A stretch of DNA of 64,000 bases from Fibrobacter sp. (GTDB taxonomy: Bacteria > Fibrobacterota > Fibrobacteria > Fibrobacterales > Fibrobacteraceae): positions 1 through 64,000 of the forward strand of contig JAKSIE010000007.1 of assembly GCA_024398995.1 (NCBI GenBank), written 5' to 3'. The notes beneath the pieces are model-generated. The model was given only the letters and a program-made list of their open reading frames with translations, did no database searches and was not told where the DNA came from. Of the stretch, positions 27,249 through 36,673 are shown in pieces (the stretch's first letter is position 1; every line of letters begins with the position of its first letter). Position numbers and translations under genes: made by a program.

Positions 27249-28078
27249 TGCATATCGGTTGTCATCTTTCGTCCTCTGATGGCTTTTTAGCCATGGGTAA
27301 GACCGCCCTTTCCATTGGGGCGGATACATTCCAATTCTTTACCAGAAATCCCCGTGGCGGCTCCGCAAAGCCTTTTGACAAGGCTGACGCCGAAAGCTTG
27401 GTGGCCTTGCTTGAAGCCAACAATTTCGCCCCCATTTTGGCCCATGCGCCTTATACTCTGAATCCTTGCGCTGCAGACGAGGGACTACGCCAGTTTGCGC
27501 TGGATGTCATGAAGGATGATTTGTTCCGTATGGATCATTTTCCCGGGGCTATGTACAACTTTCATCCGGGTAGCCATGTAAAGCAGGGCGTGGATGTGGG
27601 TATTGAGTACATTACCGCCATGCTGAACAAGCTCTTGACTAGGGAGTTGAAGACTACGGTTCTTTTGGAGACTATGGCAGGGAAGGGTTCTGAGGTCGGT
27701 AGAACTTTCGATGAACTCCGCGCTATCCTCGACCGTGTGGAACTTTCTGACAAGATGGGCGTATGCCTGGATACCTGCCATGTTTTTGACGGTGGTTACG
27801 ATATCGTGGACCACCTGGACGATGTGCTGGAACAGTTCGACAAGGTAATCGGCTTGAAAAAGTTGAAGGCCATCCATTTGAACGACAGCAAAAATCCCAT
27901 GGGGAGCCATAAGGACCGCCATGAGGTTATTGGCGGCGGTTTTATCGGTTTGGAAGCCTTAGTTAGGGTAATCAACCATCCTGTACTGAAAAATCTTCCG
28001 TTTTTCCTGGAAACGCCCAACGAATTGCCGGGTTACGCTAGCGAAATTGCATTGTTGAGAAGCCGTTTCTTGCGGTAA
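27248..28078 (+). CDS. nfo: Endonuclease IV (AP endonuclease)
   Basis: Cleaves 5' of abasic sites in base-excision repair; a TIM barrel with three zinc ions. 276 residues. [48 protein letters not shown] (metal Glu), [43 protein letters not shown] and FFLETPNE contain the expected His, Asp and Glu ligands. Its ATG shares a base with the stop of the beta-helix gene (TAATG), so a DNA-repair enzyme is translated from an envelope-protein transcript. Confidence 0.95.
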   Translation: MHIGCHLSSSDGFLAMGKTALSIGADTFQFFTRNPRGGSAKPFDKADAESLVALLEANNFAPILAHAPYTLNPCAADEGLRQFALDVMKDDLFRMDHFPGAMYNFHPGSHVKQGVDVGIEYITAMLNKLLTRELKTTVLLETMAGKGSEVGRTFDELRAILDRVELSDKMGVCLDTCHVFDGGYDIVDHLDDVLEQFDKVIGLKKLKAIHLNDSKNPMGSHKDRHEVIGGGFIGLEALVRVINHPVLKNLPFFLETPNELPGYASEIALLRSRFLR

Positions 28079-28108
28079 ACGAAAATTGATGTGGTAGTTG
28101 AACCCAGA

Positions 28109-29824
28109 ATGCTTTTGAAAAGCTATTCTTGGGGTATGGAATTCCCTGTTCGCTATAATCATGTAGGATATGCTCCCCAAGCTGCAAAGATTTTCTTTGT
28201 GGTTCCGGAGGCGTTGAAAGAATTTTCTCAAGAGGGCTGCGATAAGCTTCGCTTCCGGATTGTAGATTCGGCAGGATGTATTTTGCACGTGGGTGCGTTT
28301 AGGGAAGGCTCTTTTGAACATCATGGCCTTTGTGACTATTCTGGCGAAACCCTTTGGACCGGAGATTTTTCTGCGGTTACAAAGGAAGGGCTTTGCTCTA
28401 TCCAGATCTGCGAATGCAGGGAAGGTTGCGAAGGCATTGTGCCGAAGGTTGTTCTCGAGACCGAGAAGTTTGAAATTGGTTCGGAATGGATCGAACGTCA
28501 GCTGAATGCAAACATCAAGTCATTCTATTTCCAGCGCAGTGGCGTGGAACTTGAGGAAAAGTTTGCAGGAAAGTGGGCAAGGCCCGCGGCACATTTTGAT
28601 GATTGCATTGGCTTTCATTCCATGATGAATCGTGAAGGTACATGGAATGCTCACGGTGGCTGGTATGACGCCGGCGATTACGGCAAGTACCTGGTGAACG
28701 GAGGCGTTTCCGTTGGTACCTTGTTGCTGGCTTGCAACCTTTGCGAAGACCGCGTCAAAAGCATATCCCAGGGCGGAACCTTTGACTTGCCTTATAGCCT
28801 CAAGGACGAAGTACGCTTTGAACTTGAATTTTTCTTGCGTATGCAGGATGTGGACGGTGGTGTATTCTTTAAGGTGACTCCGGAACATTGGGATTCTTTT
28901 GTTGCGCCCAGTGAATCCGACAAATTGCAGAAGCGTATGATTCTTGGAAAGTCCACCTCTTCCACGCTGAATTTTGCGGGCTCTGTGGCCATGGCGGCTT
29001 TGGTTTACCGCAAGGACGATGCTGCTTTCGCTGACCTTTGTCTTGAAGCTGCTAAACGTGCCTATCGCTGGGCCTTGGACAATCCCGCGGTGGAATGGCC
29101 TCACAATACCGAGGGAAGCGGTGGTTATGGTGACGAGTGTGTTGCCGACGAATTCTTCTGGACGCGAGCGGCATTGTACTGCAACGATCGCGACGAATCT
29201 TTACGCCCCATGCTTCTTGAGGACATGAAGGTAAACGGCCCCAAGCTGGGACTGGACTGGCGCGATACGCAGAACTTTGGCTGGATTCTGCTTGCACTTC
29301 AGGACTTTGATGCGGATTTGCAGAATAGAGCTCGCGAAACCCTCGAAGGCACCGCTTGGGAAATCATGCGTTTGCAGAAAGAAGATGCCTATGGTCTTTC
29401 TATCCGTAAGTTTATCTGGGGTAGCAACGGTGAAGTCAGCAATCATGCTCTGACACTTGCAATCGTTAATCAGTGGCGTCACGAAATAAACGGTGAATCA
29501 TTGGATTTCTGGTGCAGGGAACAGCTGAACTTTGTATATGGCCGCAATCCCGTGAACCGTAGCTTTGTGGTGGGCTCTGCCTGGAGTTCTCCGGTCCATC
29601 CTCATCATCGCATTAGCCATGGTGATGGCGTTAAGGAACCGATTCCCGGTCTTTTAGTGGGTGGCATCAACTGTGACCGTCAGGATATGCATCGCGCGGC
29701 TCATTATCCAAGCGAATTGCCTGGCCATTCCTATACGGATGAACGTTGCTCCTTTGCAAGTAACGAAACGGCCATCAACTGGAATGCTCCGCTGACAGCC
29801 GTACTTGCAATTCTTTGCTGTTAA
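28109..29824 (+). CDS. GH9 endoglucanase-family enzyme without signal peptide
   Basis: 571 residues from ATG 28109. An N-terminal Ig-like domain (about 12-120; PVRYNHVGYAP is its usual start) precedes the GH9 alpha/alpha barrel. Catalytic markers: GGWYDAGDYGKY (Asp187/Asp190), HPHHRISHGDG, and the proton donor Glu553 in SNETAINWNAPL. No signal peptide and no carbohydrate-binding module, so it probably acts inside the cell on imported cello-oligosaccharides. The start is uncertain: GTG 28091 or ATG 28136 (MEFPVRYNHVGY) are in frame, none with a good ribosome site. Lies 30 bases after nfo. Confidence 0.9.
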   Translation: MLLKSYSWGMEFPVRYNHVGYAPQAAKIFFVVPEALKEFSQEGCDKLRFRIVDSAGCILHVGAFREGSFEHHGLCDYSGETLWTGDFSAVTKEGLCSIQICECREGCEGIVPKVVLETEKFEIGSEWIERQLNANIKSFYFQRSGVELEEKFAGKWARPAAHFDDCIGFHSMMNREGTWNAHGGWYDAGDYGKYLVNGGVSVGTLLLACNLCEDRVKSISQGGTFDLPYSLKDEVRFELEFFLRMQDVDGGVFFKVTPEHWDSFVAPSESDKLQKRMILGKSTSSTLNFAGSVAMAALVYRKDDAAFADLCLEAAKRAYRWALDNPAVEWPHNTEGSGGYGDECVADEFFWTRAALYCNDRDESLRPMLLEDMKVNGPKLGLDWRDTQNFGWILLALQDFDADLQNRARETLEGTAWEIMRLQKEDAYGLSIRKFIWGSNGEVSNHALTLAIVNQWRHEINGESLDFWCREQLNFVYGRNPVNRSFVVGSAWSSPVHPHHRISHGDGVKEPIPGLLVGGINCDRQDMHRAAHYPSELPGHSYTDERCSFASNETAINWNAPLTAVLAILCC

Positions 29825-29836
29825 TTTGTTTAAGGT

Positions 29837-30679
29837 TTAGTTCTGGGAGAAATCCTTGACTTGTTCCGTGGAATCTGTTTTCACGGAATCTCTTTTTACG
29901 GTGTCAGGAGCGGTTTCTTCGATTTTCTTTTGAACCTTAGGCAAAAGGTCCTGAATATTAACCACCGGATTTTTTGCCTTGTCGAATTCTTTTACTGTAA
30001 GAATGGACTTGTGGTATGCGGAGTCGCTGGCGGTCAGTTCGCCGGCGGGCAACATGTCTATGTAGGAGACGAAAAGGGCGGCCCATTCGCGAAGCCAGCT
30101 CTTACGGGATTCACGGTTGGTGTACCAGGAATCCGCATTGTAACGGAAGTTCCTGGTGTCGGTTGTTAAAAAGACGGGGGAGTCACCGGACAGCTTGGTG
30201 AAAATTCTCTTGACGCGGTGGGTTGCTGCCGCCGCAGTAACTAACAGAACCGTGTCGGCCTTGTGGGCCTTGAGCCATGGAATAATGGTGTAGGCTTCGC
30301 CGATGGTCGAGGGGTCGTCGTGGGGAGCAATGAAAACAGCGCTACTGTCGAACTTGCCCAGCTTCATAAAGTCTTCGACGTAGAATTCTGCGTTACTGCG
30401 GTCACGAAGGCAACGACGCCCGAGAATCATGACGGAGTCGGCACGGCCTTCTGCCAAAAGGGTTGCGGCGTAGTCACTACGCTCCAAATCTGCGGATTGG
30501 CCGTCAAGAACCACAACCCATGTAACGTGGTCAAATTCGTCGTCGTCCACAAGCCAGTGACCACTCTGGGTCATGATGAGGTAGAAACCGATCACCAATA
30601 ATACGAATACAACAGAAACAACGGTGATGACCCGTTTAAAGTGTTTCCTGCGTTCTTTCTTTGTAGGAATTCTAGCCAC
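29837..30679 (-). CDS. YdcF/SanA-family membrane protein
   Basis: 280 residues with a GTG start 2 bases past the rimI stop and AAAGGG upstream. A basic cytoplasmic N-terminus (PTKKERRKHFKR), one transmembrane helix (about 17-35), then a DUF218-type domain: VVVLDGQSADLERSDYAATLL, VMILGRRCLRDRSNAEFYVEDF, TIGEAYTIIPWLKAHKADTVLLVTAAAATHRVKRI. The family is linked to envelope and peptidoglycan processes without a proven reaction. A charged tail of about 45 residues ends the protein. Confidence 0.75.
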   Translation of the reverse strand: MARIPTKKERRKHFKRVITVVSVVFVLLVIGFYLIMTQSGHWLVDDDEFDHVTWVVVLDGQSADLERSDYAATLLAEGRADSVMILGRRCLRDRSNAEFYVEDFMKLGKFDSSAVFIAPHDDPSTIGEAYTIIPWLKAHKADTVLLVTAAAATHRVKRIFTKLSGDSPVFLTTDTRNFRYNADSWYTNRESRKSWLREWAALFVSYIDMLPAGELTASDSAYHKSILTVKEFDKAKNPVVNIQDLLPKVQKKIEETAPDTVKRDSVKTDSTEQVKDFSQN

Positions 30680-30680
30680 G

Positions 30681-31145
30681 TTAAATCCCTTTGAATAAAC
30701 TGTTCAGGGAAGAGCTTTCTGCCTTATACAAGGCGGCGTTCTCTCCGTCGGAATAATATTTCTTGCGGATTCCGAAAAGCTGAAATCCAAATTTTTCGTA
30801 AAAACGTCTTGCCTTTTGGTTGTTCTCGCGAACTTCCAGAAAACAACAGTCTCCATTTTCAAAATTCAACTGGGAAAAACCGCTCAATAGCAGTTCTCCG
30901 CCTATGCCGGAACGTTGGACCTTGTCACTGACGGCAATGCTCAGTAGCTCCGTATCCGGACCAAGCAAGTGGAAAATGGCGTAGCCGAGAATTTCTGCGG
31001 AACCGCTTTCGTAAACCACGGCGTAGGTGTAGTTGGCGGAAATTTCCTGCTCCATCTGACGGACGTTCCAGTCCTGGAATGCCAATGCGTTTTGAATGTC
31101 TAGGACCGCGGGAATGTCCTTCAGTTCCATTTTGCGAATGGGCAT
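30681..31145 (-). CDS. rimI: GNAT acetyltransferase, RimI type
   Basis: 154 residues. N-alpha-acetyltransferase family known for ribosomal protein S18. ATG at 31145 follows AAAGGAATA; the frame extends further upstream without similarity. LLSIAVSDKVQRSGIGGELL is the acetyl-CoA-binding motif A (Q/R-x-x-G-x-G), FLEVRENNQKARRFYEKFGF is motif B, and KYYSDGENAALY is the usual RimI ending. It sits directly behind tsaB, a conserved pairing. Confidence 0.88.
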   Translation of the reverse strand: MPIRKMELKDIPAVLDIQNALAFQDWNVRQMEQEISANYTYAVVYESGSAEILGYAIFHLLGPDTELLSIAVSDKVQRSGIGGELLLSGFSQLNFENGDCCFLEVRENNQKARRFYEKFGFQLFGIRKKYYSDGENAALYKAESSSLNSLFKGI

Positions 31146-31171
31146 TGGCGTATTCCTTTGAGTCCGTCGGG

Positions 31172-31843
31172 CTACTTCAGTTTTTCGAAGTAGGAGGGCT
31201 GGATGTAGTTGGCTTCTTGGATGAGGCTTGCGGGCACTACGTCGAAGAGGGCGGACCATGCAGAAAGGGGCTGGTTCTTTTCGTTAGTGGTGGAGATGTT
31301 CTTCTGCTGGATAAAGCCTGCGATAGCTTCGTCGGCGAGAGCGGCGTCGTCCAGGACGATGTTCTTGGGGGTGTTGGCCTCCAAGCGGACGAGAACTTCC
31401 TCGGTAGAGATAAAGCTTTCGTCGGCCTTGCCGCTCACGGTTTGACGCAAGTACCAGTAGCCGGGACGTGCTCGAATTACAACGGCGACGGCCCCCTTGC
31501 TGGAGGAGTCTGCGGAACCGGCGCCTGGGCTGGATCCGAAACATTCCAATGCCTGCAGAGTACTGACTCCGTACAGTTCTCGTTTGCCGCTAAAGCACAG
31601 GCCTTGGCAGAATGCGACTCCAGTACGAAGACCGCTAAAGGAACCGGGACCTACGGTGACAAGCACACGCTTGATGTCATCCAGCTTGGCGCCTACGCGG
31701 GAAAGCAGTTCGTCGAGAATTGTGGATGCGGTTTCGCCACGGGCGACGGCGTCCACAGTCTCCTGGTACAAGCCGGAAGCGCTGTCGGATAGTCCCATGG
31801 AAATTCCCTTGCGGGAGGTGTCTACAAATAAGTCTAAAGTCAT
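31172..31843 (-). CDS. tsaB: tRNA threonylcarbamoyladenosine synthesis protein TsaB
   Basis: 223 residues, ASKHA fold. Partner of TsaD and TsaE in forming t6A at position 37 of ANN-decoding tRNAs. LDLFVDTSRKGISMGL and VTVGPGSFSGLRTGVAFCQGLC are the family signatures; GVSTLQALE follows. The start is the ATG at 31843, with GAGC upstream. First gene of the tsaB-rimI-ydcF-like run. tsaD and tsaE are not in this window. Confidence 0.9.
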   Translation of the reverse strand: MTLDLFVDTSRKGISMGLSDSASGLYQETVDAVARGETASTILDELLSRVGAKLDDIKRVLVTVGPGSFSGLRTGVAFCQGLCFSGKRELYGVSTLQALECFGSSPGAGSADSSSKGAVAVVIRARPGYWYLRQTVSGKADESFISTEEVLVRLEANTPKNIVLDDAALADEAIAGFIQQKNISTTNEKNQPLSAWSALFDVVPASLIQEANYIQPSYFEKLK

Positions 31844-31945
31844 TAGTGCTCAGTTATGAAGTATGAATTATGAATTACGAGATTGGATAATCGCGGCTGC
31901 GCCGCCTTATTTGTTCTTGTAATTCATAACTAGTAACTCGTAATT
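31844..31945. repeat. Inverted repeat between ddl and tsaB
   Basis: TTATGAATTACGAG (about 31867-31881) has its complement within CTCGTAATT (31938-31946) and TAATTCATAACTAG, with a central GCGGC-TGC-GCCGC hairpin. It resembles a small dispersed repeat rather than coding sequence. Confidence 0.5.
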
Positions 31946-31969
31946 AAAAAGATAGCTCGCTATCTTTTT
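31946..31969 (-). terminator. ddl terminator overlapping its stop codon
   Basis: Perfect 11-bp stem AAAAAGATAGC/GCTATCTTTTT. The ddl stop TAG lies within the 5' arm. Confidence 0.75.
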
Positions 31970-32994
31970 ATATACAGGCTCTTTTCGATAATCATATCGA
32001 TGAGCTGGCTGTAGGTAATGCCGTTGCAAGCAGCCTGCTGGGGCAGAAGGCTTGTGGGAGTCATGCCGGGCAGAGTGTTGGTTTCGATGGCGAACAGTTC
32101 GCCGTCCTTGGTAATGCGGACGTCGGTACGGCTGTAGCCTGCACCACCCAAAGCGTAGTGTGCCTTTTTCACCAGTTCCTGGATGCGTTCTGTAAGTTCA
32201 GGAGCGAATTCTGCAGGAGTGACTTCCTTACATTCGCCGTTGTACTTGGCTTCGTAGTCGAAGTATTCGCGGGTGGTCATGCGCATTTCGGTAGGCGGCA
32301 GGGGCTTTTCGCCTTCGATGTAGCCGCAGCTAGCTTCGCTACCGGCGATGAACTTTTCGAACAGCAGACGGTTGGTGTCCTTGTACAGGTCCTGAACAAT
32401 CTTGCCGGCTTCGTCCATATCCTTGGCGATGCCGATACCGATGGAGGAACCGCCCAGCGGATCCTTGATGACCAGGGGGAAGCCCAGTTCGTCGGCAACG
32501 TTCACCAGAACGTCTCCAGTAAATTCGTGCTTGAAAACAACGCGGTATGCCGGAGTTGGAATACCGTTGGCGCGGTAGATTTCCTTGGACTTGATCTTGT
32601 CCATGGCAAGAGCGGAAGCCAGGAGACCGCAACCGGTGTAGGGAATGCCCCAGTTTTCGAGGAGAGCCTGCACGTGGCCGTCTTCGCCCCATTTGCCGTG
32701 GAGAGCCAGGAAGGCGATGTCGGCATCCGGAAGTTCAGAGAGAGCGGGGTTCTTCTTTACGTTTGCAGCAGTTCCTTCGAGACCGCGGAAGTAGTTCACG
32801 CTGAAGTTGTCCTTCTGGTAGGGGGACAGTTCGCGGGAGGACCAATGCCAGGTGCCGTCCTTGTCGATGAGAACCGGGTGAATGTTATACTTGTCGGGGT
32901 TCATTGCGCGGACTACACCGGTGCCGCTAACAACAGAAACATCATGTTCGGTGGACGGGCCACCCATCAAAACGAGAACGCGCATACGTGCCAT
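31960..32994 (-). CDS. ddl: D-alanine--D-alanine ligase
   Basis: ATP-grasp ligase making the D-Ala-D-Ala dipeptide for peptidoglycan. 344 residues from MARMRVLVLMGG (GAGG 7 bases upstream; an ATG 12 bases earlier overlaps that site). GGPSTEHDVSVVSG, PYTGCGLLASALAMDKIKSKEIYRANGIPTPAY, FPLVIKDPLGGSSIGIGIA, EAKYNGECKEVTPAEF, GGAGYSRTDVRITKDGELFAIETNTLPGMTPTSLLP: all standard Ddl motifs. The subtype with TEHDVS and YSRTD is typical. Confidence 0.95.
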   Translation of the reverse strand: MARMRVLVLMGGPSTEHDVSVVSGTGVVRAMNPDKYNIHPVLIDKDGTWHWSSRELSPYQKDNFSVNYFRGLEGTAANVKKNPALSELPDADIAFLALHGKWGEDGHVQALLENWGIPYTGCGLLASALAMDKIKSKEIYRANGIPTPAYRVVFKHEFTGDVLVNVADELGFPLVIKDPLGGSSIGIGIAKDMDEAGKIVQDLYKDTNRLLFEKFIAGSEASCGYIEGEKPLPPTEMRMTTREYFDYEAKYNGECKEVTPAEFAPELTERIQELVKKAHYALGGAGYSRTDVRITKDGELFAIETNTLPGMTPTSLLPQQAACNGITYSQLIDMIIEKSLYIKR

Positions 32995-33034
32995 TGTAAG
33001 CCTCATTGATAAAAACTTTTACATCAATAATGTA

Positions 33035-33072
33035 GATAAAAAAAATCCGGGTTGGCACCCGGACTTTTTAGA
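33035..33072 (-). terminator. Terminator of the second basic/acidic-tailed lipoprotein
   Basis: TCCGGGT/ACCCGGA stem, GCCA loop, T8 on the minus strand. Confidence 0.8.
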
Positions 33073-33095
33073 AAGACTAGAAAATTTGTTGAAGA

Positions 33096-33536
33096 CTATT
33101 CGTCGTCTTCTTCCTCTTCTTCCTCATCTTCATCTTCTTCTACTTTCTTCTTGGAGGCCTTCTTCTTAGAGGACTTTGCAGCCTTCTTGGACTTCTTGCC
33201 TTCGGACTTCTTGAACTTGCCGCCGTCCTTGTACTTCACGCCGAATGCACGGTAGTCGCAAACGGTGGTGGAACTGATAACGAGTACGCTAAAGCCTGTG
33301 GTGGTGGTGGATTCTTCAGCCTGGATATCGATAATGTTGTCAAAATCGCTCAGGTTTGCGTCATACCATTCAGACACGGAGCAAGCGCCGTCTTCGGTTG
33401 CGTTGATCGGGGTGATTTCGGAATAGTAGTCCGGGTTGATTTCGTGGTCCACGAAAGTCTTCATCTGGTGAGTGGTCACGGAGCAACCAGTCAGGTACAT
33501 TGCGAACAAGGCGAGTGCCAAGAGTGTTTTTTTCAT
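33096..33536 (-). CDS. Lipoprotein with Lys-rich then Asp/Glu-rich tail, paralog of 1832-2251
   Basis: 146 residues with AGGAG before ATG. Leader MKKTLLALALFAMYLTGC with a lipobox. The middle has SEWYDANLSDFDNIIDIQ and VCDYRAFGVKYKDG, matching the same layout in the 1832-2251 protein. The tail has about 30 residues of Lys/Ser/Ala followed by a run of Glu/Asp that ends the protein. Function unknown. Two such copies in 31 kb suggest a lineage-specific family. Confidence 0.8.
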   Translation of the reverse strand: MKKTLLALALFAMYLTGCSVTTHQMKTFVDHEINPDYYSEITPINATEDGACSVSEWYDANLSDFDNIIDIQAEESTTTTGFSVLVISSTTVCDYRAFGVKYKDGGKFKKSEGKKSKKAAKSSKKKASKKKVEEDEDEEEEEEDDE

Positions 33537-33647
33537 TATATACTCCTGTTGAGATATTTGTTTTGTATACTAATATATACATAAAATTTTTGATTTTGTA
33601 TTAAAAATAGGGAAAAAGTATGTAGTTTTTCCCAAAAAGAGGTTTTT

Positions 33648-34568
33648 ATGAAGGTTTTTGTAACGGGCGGCACAGGTTTTATTGGTCATTATGTTGTTAA
33701 GGCTTTGCTTGCCAGGGGCCACGAGGTGGTTGTTGCCACGAGACATCCCAATAAGGTGCCTAGTTTAAAGGCTCAGCCCAATGTCAGCTTTGTTGAATGC
33801 GCCCTCACGGATTTTGACAAGATTGCCGACGGCTTGGTTGGCTGCGACGCCTGTATCCATATTGCTCTTGGCTGGGGCGAAACCCCAACTGCCATGCTGA
33901 TGAATGATACACGAGCCACGGTGAACATTCTCGAAAGCGCAGCAAAGGCCGGTTGTAAAAAGTTTATCTATACCAGCAGTACCGCCGCAATGGGCCGAAT
34001 CCGCCCCGACATGCGCGAAGTCACCTCTAATTTGCCTATTGATCTTTATGGCGCAACAAAGGCTGCTGGTGAAGCTTTTGTTCTTGGCTTTTCACATGGC
34101 TACGGAACCCGTTTCCCGGAAGTGACCATGTCTCGCAACATTATTCGACCGGGTTATACCTTTGGTAACCCAGCCTGGATTGATGGCTGTTCTCAGCCGG
34201 ACCGTCGTTTCTTTGACATGGCACGCGCCGTTAGGGAAGGCCGCGACATTAATATCATTAAAAATGACGGCACCCAGTTTATTCACGCAAGCCAGCAGGC
34301 GGAACTTTACATGAAGGTTCTGGAATCCGACAACAACGAAGAAATCTATCTGGGCCTTGGCGAAGTGTGGATCAGCTGGAAGGAAATCGCAGAAATGATG
34401 ATTGCCCAGAATCCGAACACAAAGACTAAGATTGTTGAAACTGATCTGGGCTGGTCTTCTGATCCGACCTTGTACAATGTGCACAAAATCAAGGAAAGAT
34501 TTGGTCTGGTCTTTGACGCCCACGACTTTATGCTGGACCATGTCAAATGGACCTACGAACAGACTTAG
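33648..34568 (+). CDS. NAD-dependent epimerase/dehydratase (extended SDR)
   Basis: 306 residues. Rossmann motif TGGTGFIGHYVVKALLARGHEV, active-site Ser/Thr in IYTSSTAAMG and YGATKAAGE (YxxxK), then a substrate-binding half. Strand phrases RPGYTFGNP and GTQFIHASQQAELYM resemble nucleotide-sugar epimerases. GAGG upstream of ATG. Isolated between minus-strand genes; the substrate cannot be told. Confidence 0.85.
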   Translation: MKVFVTGGTGFIGHYVVKALLARGHEVVVATRHPNKVPSLKAQPNVSFVECALTDFDKIADGLVGCDACIHIALGWGETPTAMLMNDTRATVNILESAAKAGCKKFIYTSSTAAMGRIRPDMREVTSNLPIDLYGATKAAGEAFVLGFSHGYGTRFPEVTMSRNIIRPGYTFGNPAWIDGCSQPDRRFFDMARAVREGRDINIIKNDGTQFIHASQQAELYMKVLESDNNEEIYLGLGEVWISWKEIAEMMIAQNPNTKTKIVETDLGWSSDPTLYNVHKIKERFGLVFDAHDFMLDHVKWTYEQT

Positions 34569-34604
34569 TGCTGCCTTGATTCAATCTTTCTAAATAGATG
34601 TAAG

Positions 34605-34964
34605 CTACTTTTGCTGGGCCTGGTATTCTTCCAGGCCCGCAATTGTTTTCTGCTGTGCCGCCTTTACGGCTTCGACCAAGGCAGCGTCGGCATGGGCCGT
34701 CTGCGGGCGAAGCTGCTCGGTAAGGTCGGATGCGGCCTTGCGCAGTTCCTCGAATCCAAGGTTTGCTGCAACACCCTTGAGGGAATGAGCTCCTCGAAAT
34801 TCCTCGCTAATATCCCCGGCGGCAATAGCAGTAATCAGCGTGTTAAAGGAATTGTCCTTTAGATACATCAGAGCAAATTTTTCGACGAAGGCTTCTTTCA
34901 TAAGGCGTCCAAGGACATCTTGGTAGTTGCCGCCAATTTTTTCGTACAGTTCCGTAATGTTCAT
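34605..34964 (-). CDS. HPt phosphotransfer protein
   Basis: 119 residues, a single four-helix histidine phosphotransfer domain. HSLKGVAANLGF holds the phospho-accepting His60. It is the third gene of a minus-strand run after the hybrid kinase and the REC-GGDEF-EAL protein, 9 bases behind the latter, so it likely shuttles phosphate between the kinase receiver and the response regulator. Confidence 0.88.
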   Translation of the reverse strand: MNITELYEKIGGNYQDVLGRLMKEAFVEKFALMYLKDNSFNTLITAIAAGDISEEFRGAHSLKGVAANLGFEELRKAASDLTEQLRPQTAHADAALVEAVKAAQQKTIAGLEEYQAQQK

Positions 34965-34973
34965 GGAGTATCC

Positions 34974-36638
34974 TTAGTAGTTTACAATTTTATCTTCGTC
35001 TGCGTACTTGGCAAGGAAAGCCTTGAATTCTTCTTCGGGCAAGGGCTTGCTGAAGTAGTAGCCTTGGATGTAGTCGCACCCTGCTTTCTTCAGGAAATTT
35101 AACTGGTGTTCCGTTTCTACACCTTCGGCAACCACCTTCATTTTAAGGTGATGACTCATGTTGATAATCAATTCGACGATGTGTGCCACTTCGCTATTGA
35201 CTTCAAGCTGACGGATGATGCTCATATCAATCTTGAGAATATTGAATTGGTATTGCATAAGCATACCCAAAGAAGAGTAGCCTGTGCCAAAGTCATCCAT
35301 CAGGATTTGCGCACCAAGACGACTAATTTCCTTGAGGATAATGCTTCTGTTTTCCTTGAGGGCGGCGTAGGAGGATTCCGTGATTTCGTAGCGAATGTCC
35401 TTAGAGGCGTGGGGATCATTTTCCAGTCGATCCTTAATGAGCTGGATCATCTCTGCGTCATAGAAATCCATCCAGGACAGATTTACAGAAATAGGAACGG
35501 TGGGAAGACCGTTGGCTTTCCATTCCTTAATGACAGAATGGACCTTCATGTCAACGAAAAGGTCAAGTCTGGAAATGTAACCGTCTTTTTCTAAAGCCGG
35601 GATAAACATATCCGGACGAATGAGACCGCGGAAAGGATGAATCCAACGGACGAGGGCTTCGGCGGAGGCGACTTTGCCGGTGGCGGCTTCCATGACGGGT
35701 TGGTAGTAGACCTGGAACTCGCCGTTTTCAAGTCCGGTTTCGAATTCAGAAGTGACTACTGCGGCGTTGACATAGTTCTTGGCCATTCCTCCGTCGAATT
35801 CGGCGTAGGGCCTAAGATATTCATCTTCGATGTAGTTCAAGGCAAGTTTGGCGCGATCCATGAATCCTGTCACAGGGCGCTTTTCATCAAGGTGTGCCAC
35901 ACCTGTGCGGAATCGGATCTGCAATTCATGACCGTTGAATTCAAAAATATTTCCGTTGCCTTCCATCATGGCGGTATAGTCTATGTTTGCTCGTTCAGCA
36001 AGACATATGAAATGGTCCGCTTCAAGTCGGGCGATAAACAACGGGTTAAGGCCGCAATTCTGGATTCCCTGGCTGAGGTACTTTAAAACGTAGTCGCCGC
36101 CGGCACTTCCCATGATTGTGTTGATTGCCTTGAAGTTCTTGATGTCATAGAACAGCATGGAGTACTTGGTAACATCTTCAGCTTTCTGGATAAATTTTTC
36201 GGTAACCTGAATGAATCCGTTACGGTTGTAGCAGCCGGTGAGAATGTCTTGGTAGCTGTGGGAATAAAGGTTGATGACGTTTTGTACTCGGTGGCAGACT
36301 ATGTTTGGATTGAATGGCTTGGTAAAGAAATCTACTGCACCGAGAGAATAAGCCTTGTCCAGGGCATCCTCGGAGCTGTCTCCGGAAATGATGATGACAG
36401 GAATTTCGGGATCGAACTTGTGGTTGCAAAGTTCCTGCAGGAACTGATAGCCGTTCATGATGGGCATAACCAGGTCCAGAAGGATCAATCGGAAAATATG
36501 ATCGTCCTTCTCGATGATGGCCATGGCTTCGGCGCCGTTCTCTGCCTCGGTGATGTCGTATTCATCTTCCAGCATCAATCGCAACATGCTGCGGTTGATT
36601 TCAGAATCATCTACGATGAGAATTTCTTTTTTTACCAT
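34974..36638 (-). CDS. Response regulator with degenerate GGDEF and intact EAL domain
   Basis: 554 residues. Receiver about 1-120 (Asp55 in LILLDLVMP, Lys107 in FTKPFNP). GGDEF domain about 130-290, with RLEADHF where GGDEF should be, so no cyclase activity is expected. EAL domain about 300-545: EAL at 327-329 (SAEALVRW), NLSW, YEITES, DDFGTGYSSLG, KIDMSII and EGVET are all present, pointing to an active c-di-GMP phosphodiesterase. Phosphorylation by the neighbouring hybrid kinase and HPt protein probably controls it. Confidence 0.92.
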   Translation of the reverse strand: MVKKEILIVDDSEINRSMLRLMLEDEYDITEAENGAEAMAIIEKDDHIFRLILLDLVMPIMNGYQFLQELCNHKFDPEIPVIIISGDSSEDALDKAYSLGAVDFFTKPFNPNIVCHRVQNVINLYSHSYQDILTGCYNRNGFIQVTEKFIQKAEDVTKYSMLFYDIKNFKAINTIMGSAGGDYVLKYLSQGIQNCGLNPLFIARLEADHFICLAERANIDYTAMMEGNGNIFEFNGHELQIRFRTGVAHLDEKRPVTGFMDRAKLALNYIEDEYLRPYAEFDGGMAKNYVNAAVVTSEFETGLENGEFQVYYQPVMEAATGKVASAEALVRWIHPFRGLIRPDMFIPALEKDGYISRLDLFVDMKVHSVIKEWKANGLPTVPISVNLSWMDFYDAEMIQLIKDRLENDPHASKDIRYEITESSYAALKENRSIILKEISRLGAQILMDDFGTGYSSLGMLMQYQFNILKIDMSIIRQLEVNSEVAHIVELIINMSHHLKMKVVAEGVETEHQLNFLKKAGCDYIQGYYFSKPLPEEEFKAFLAKYADEDKIVNY

Positions 36639-36673
36639 AATCCTACCGTCCCAAAATGAAATTCCTGCTTAAG

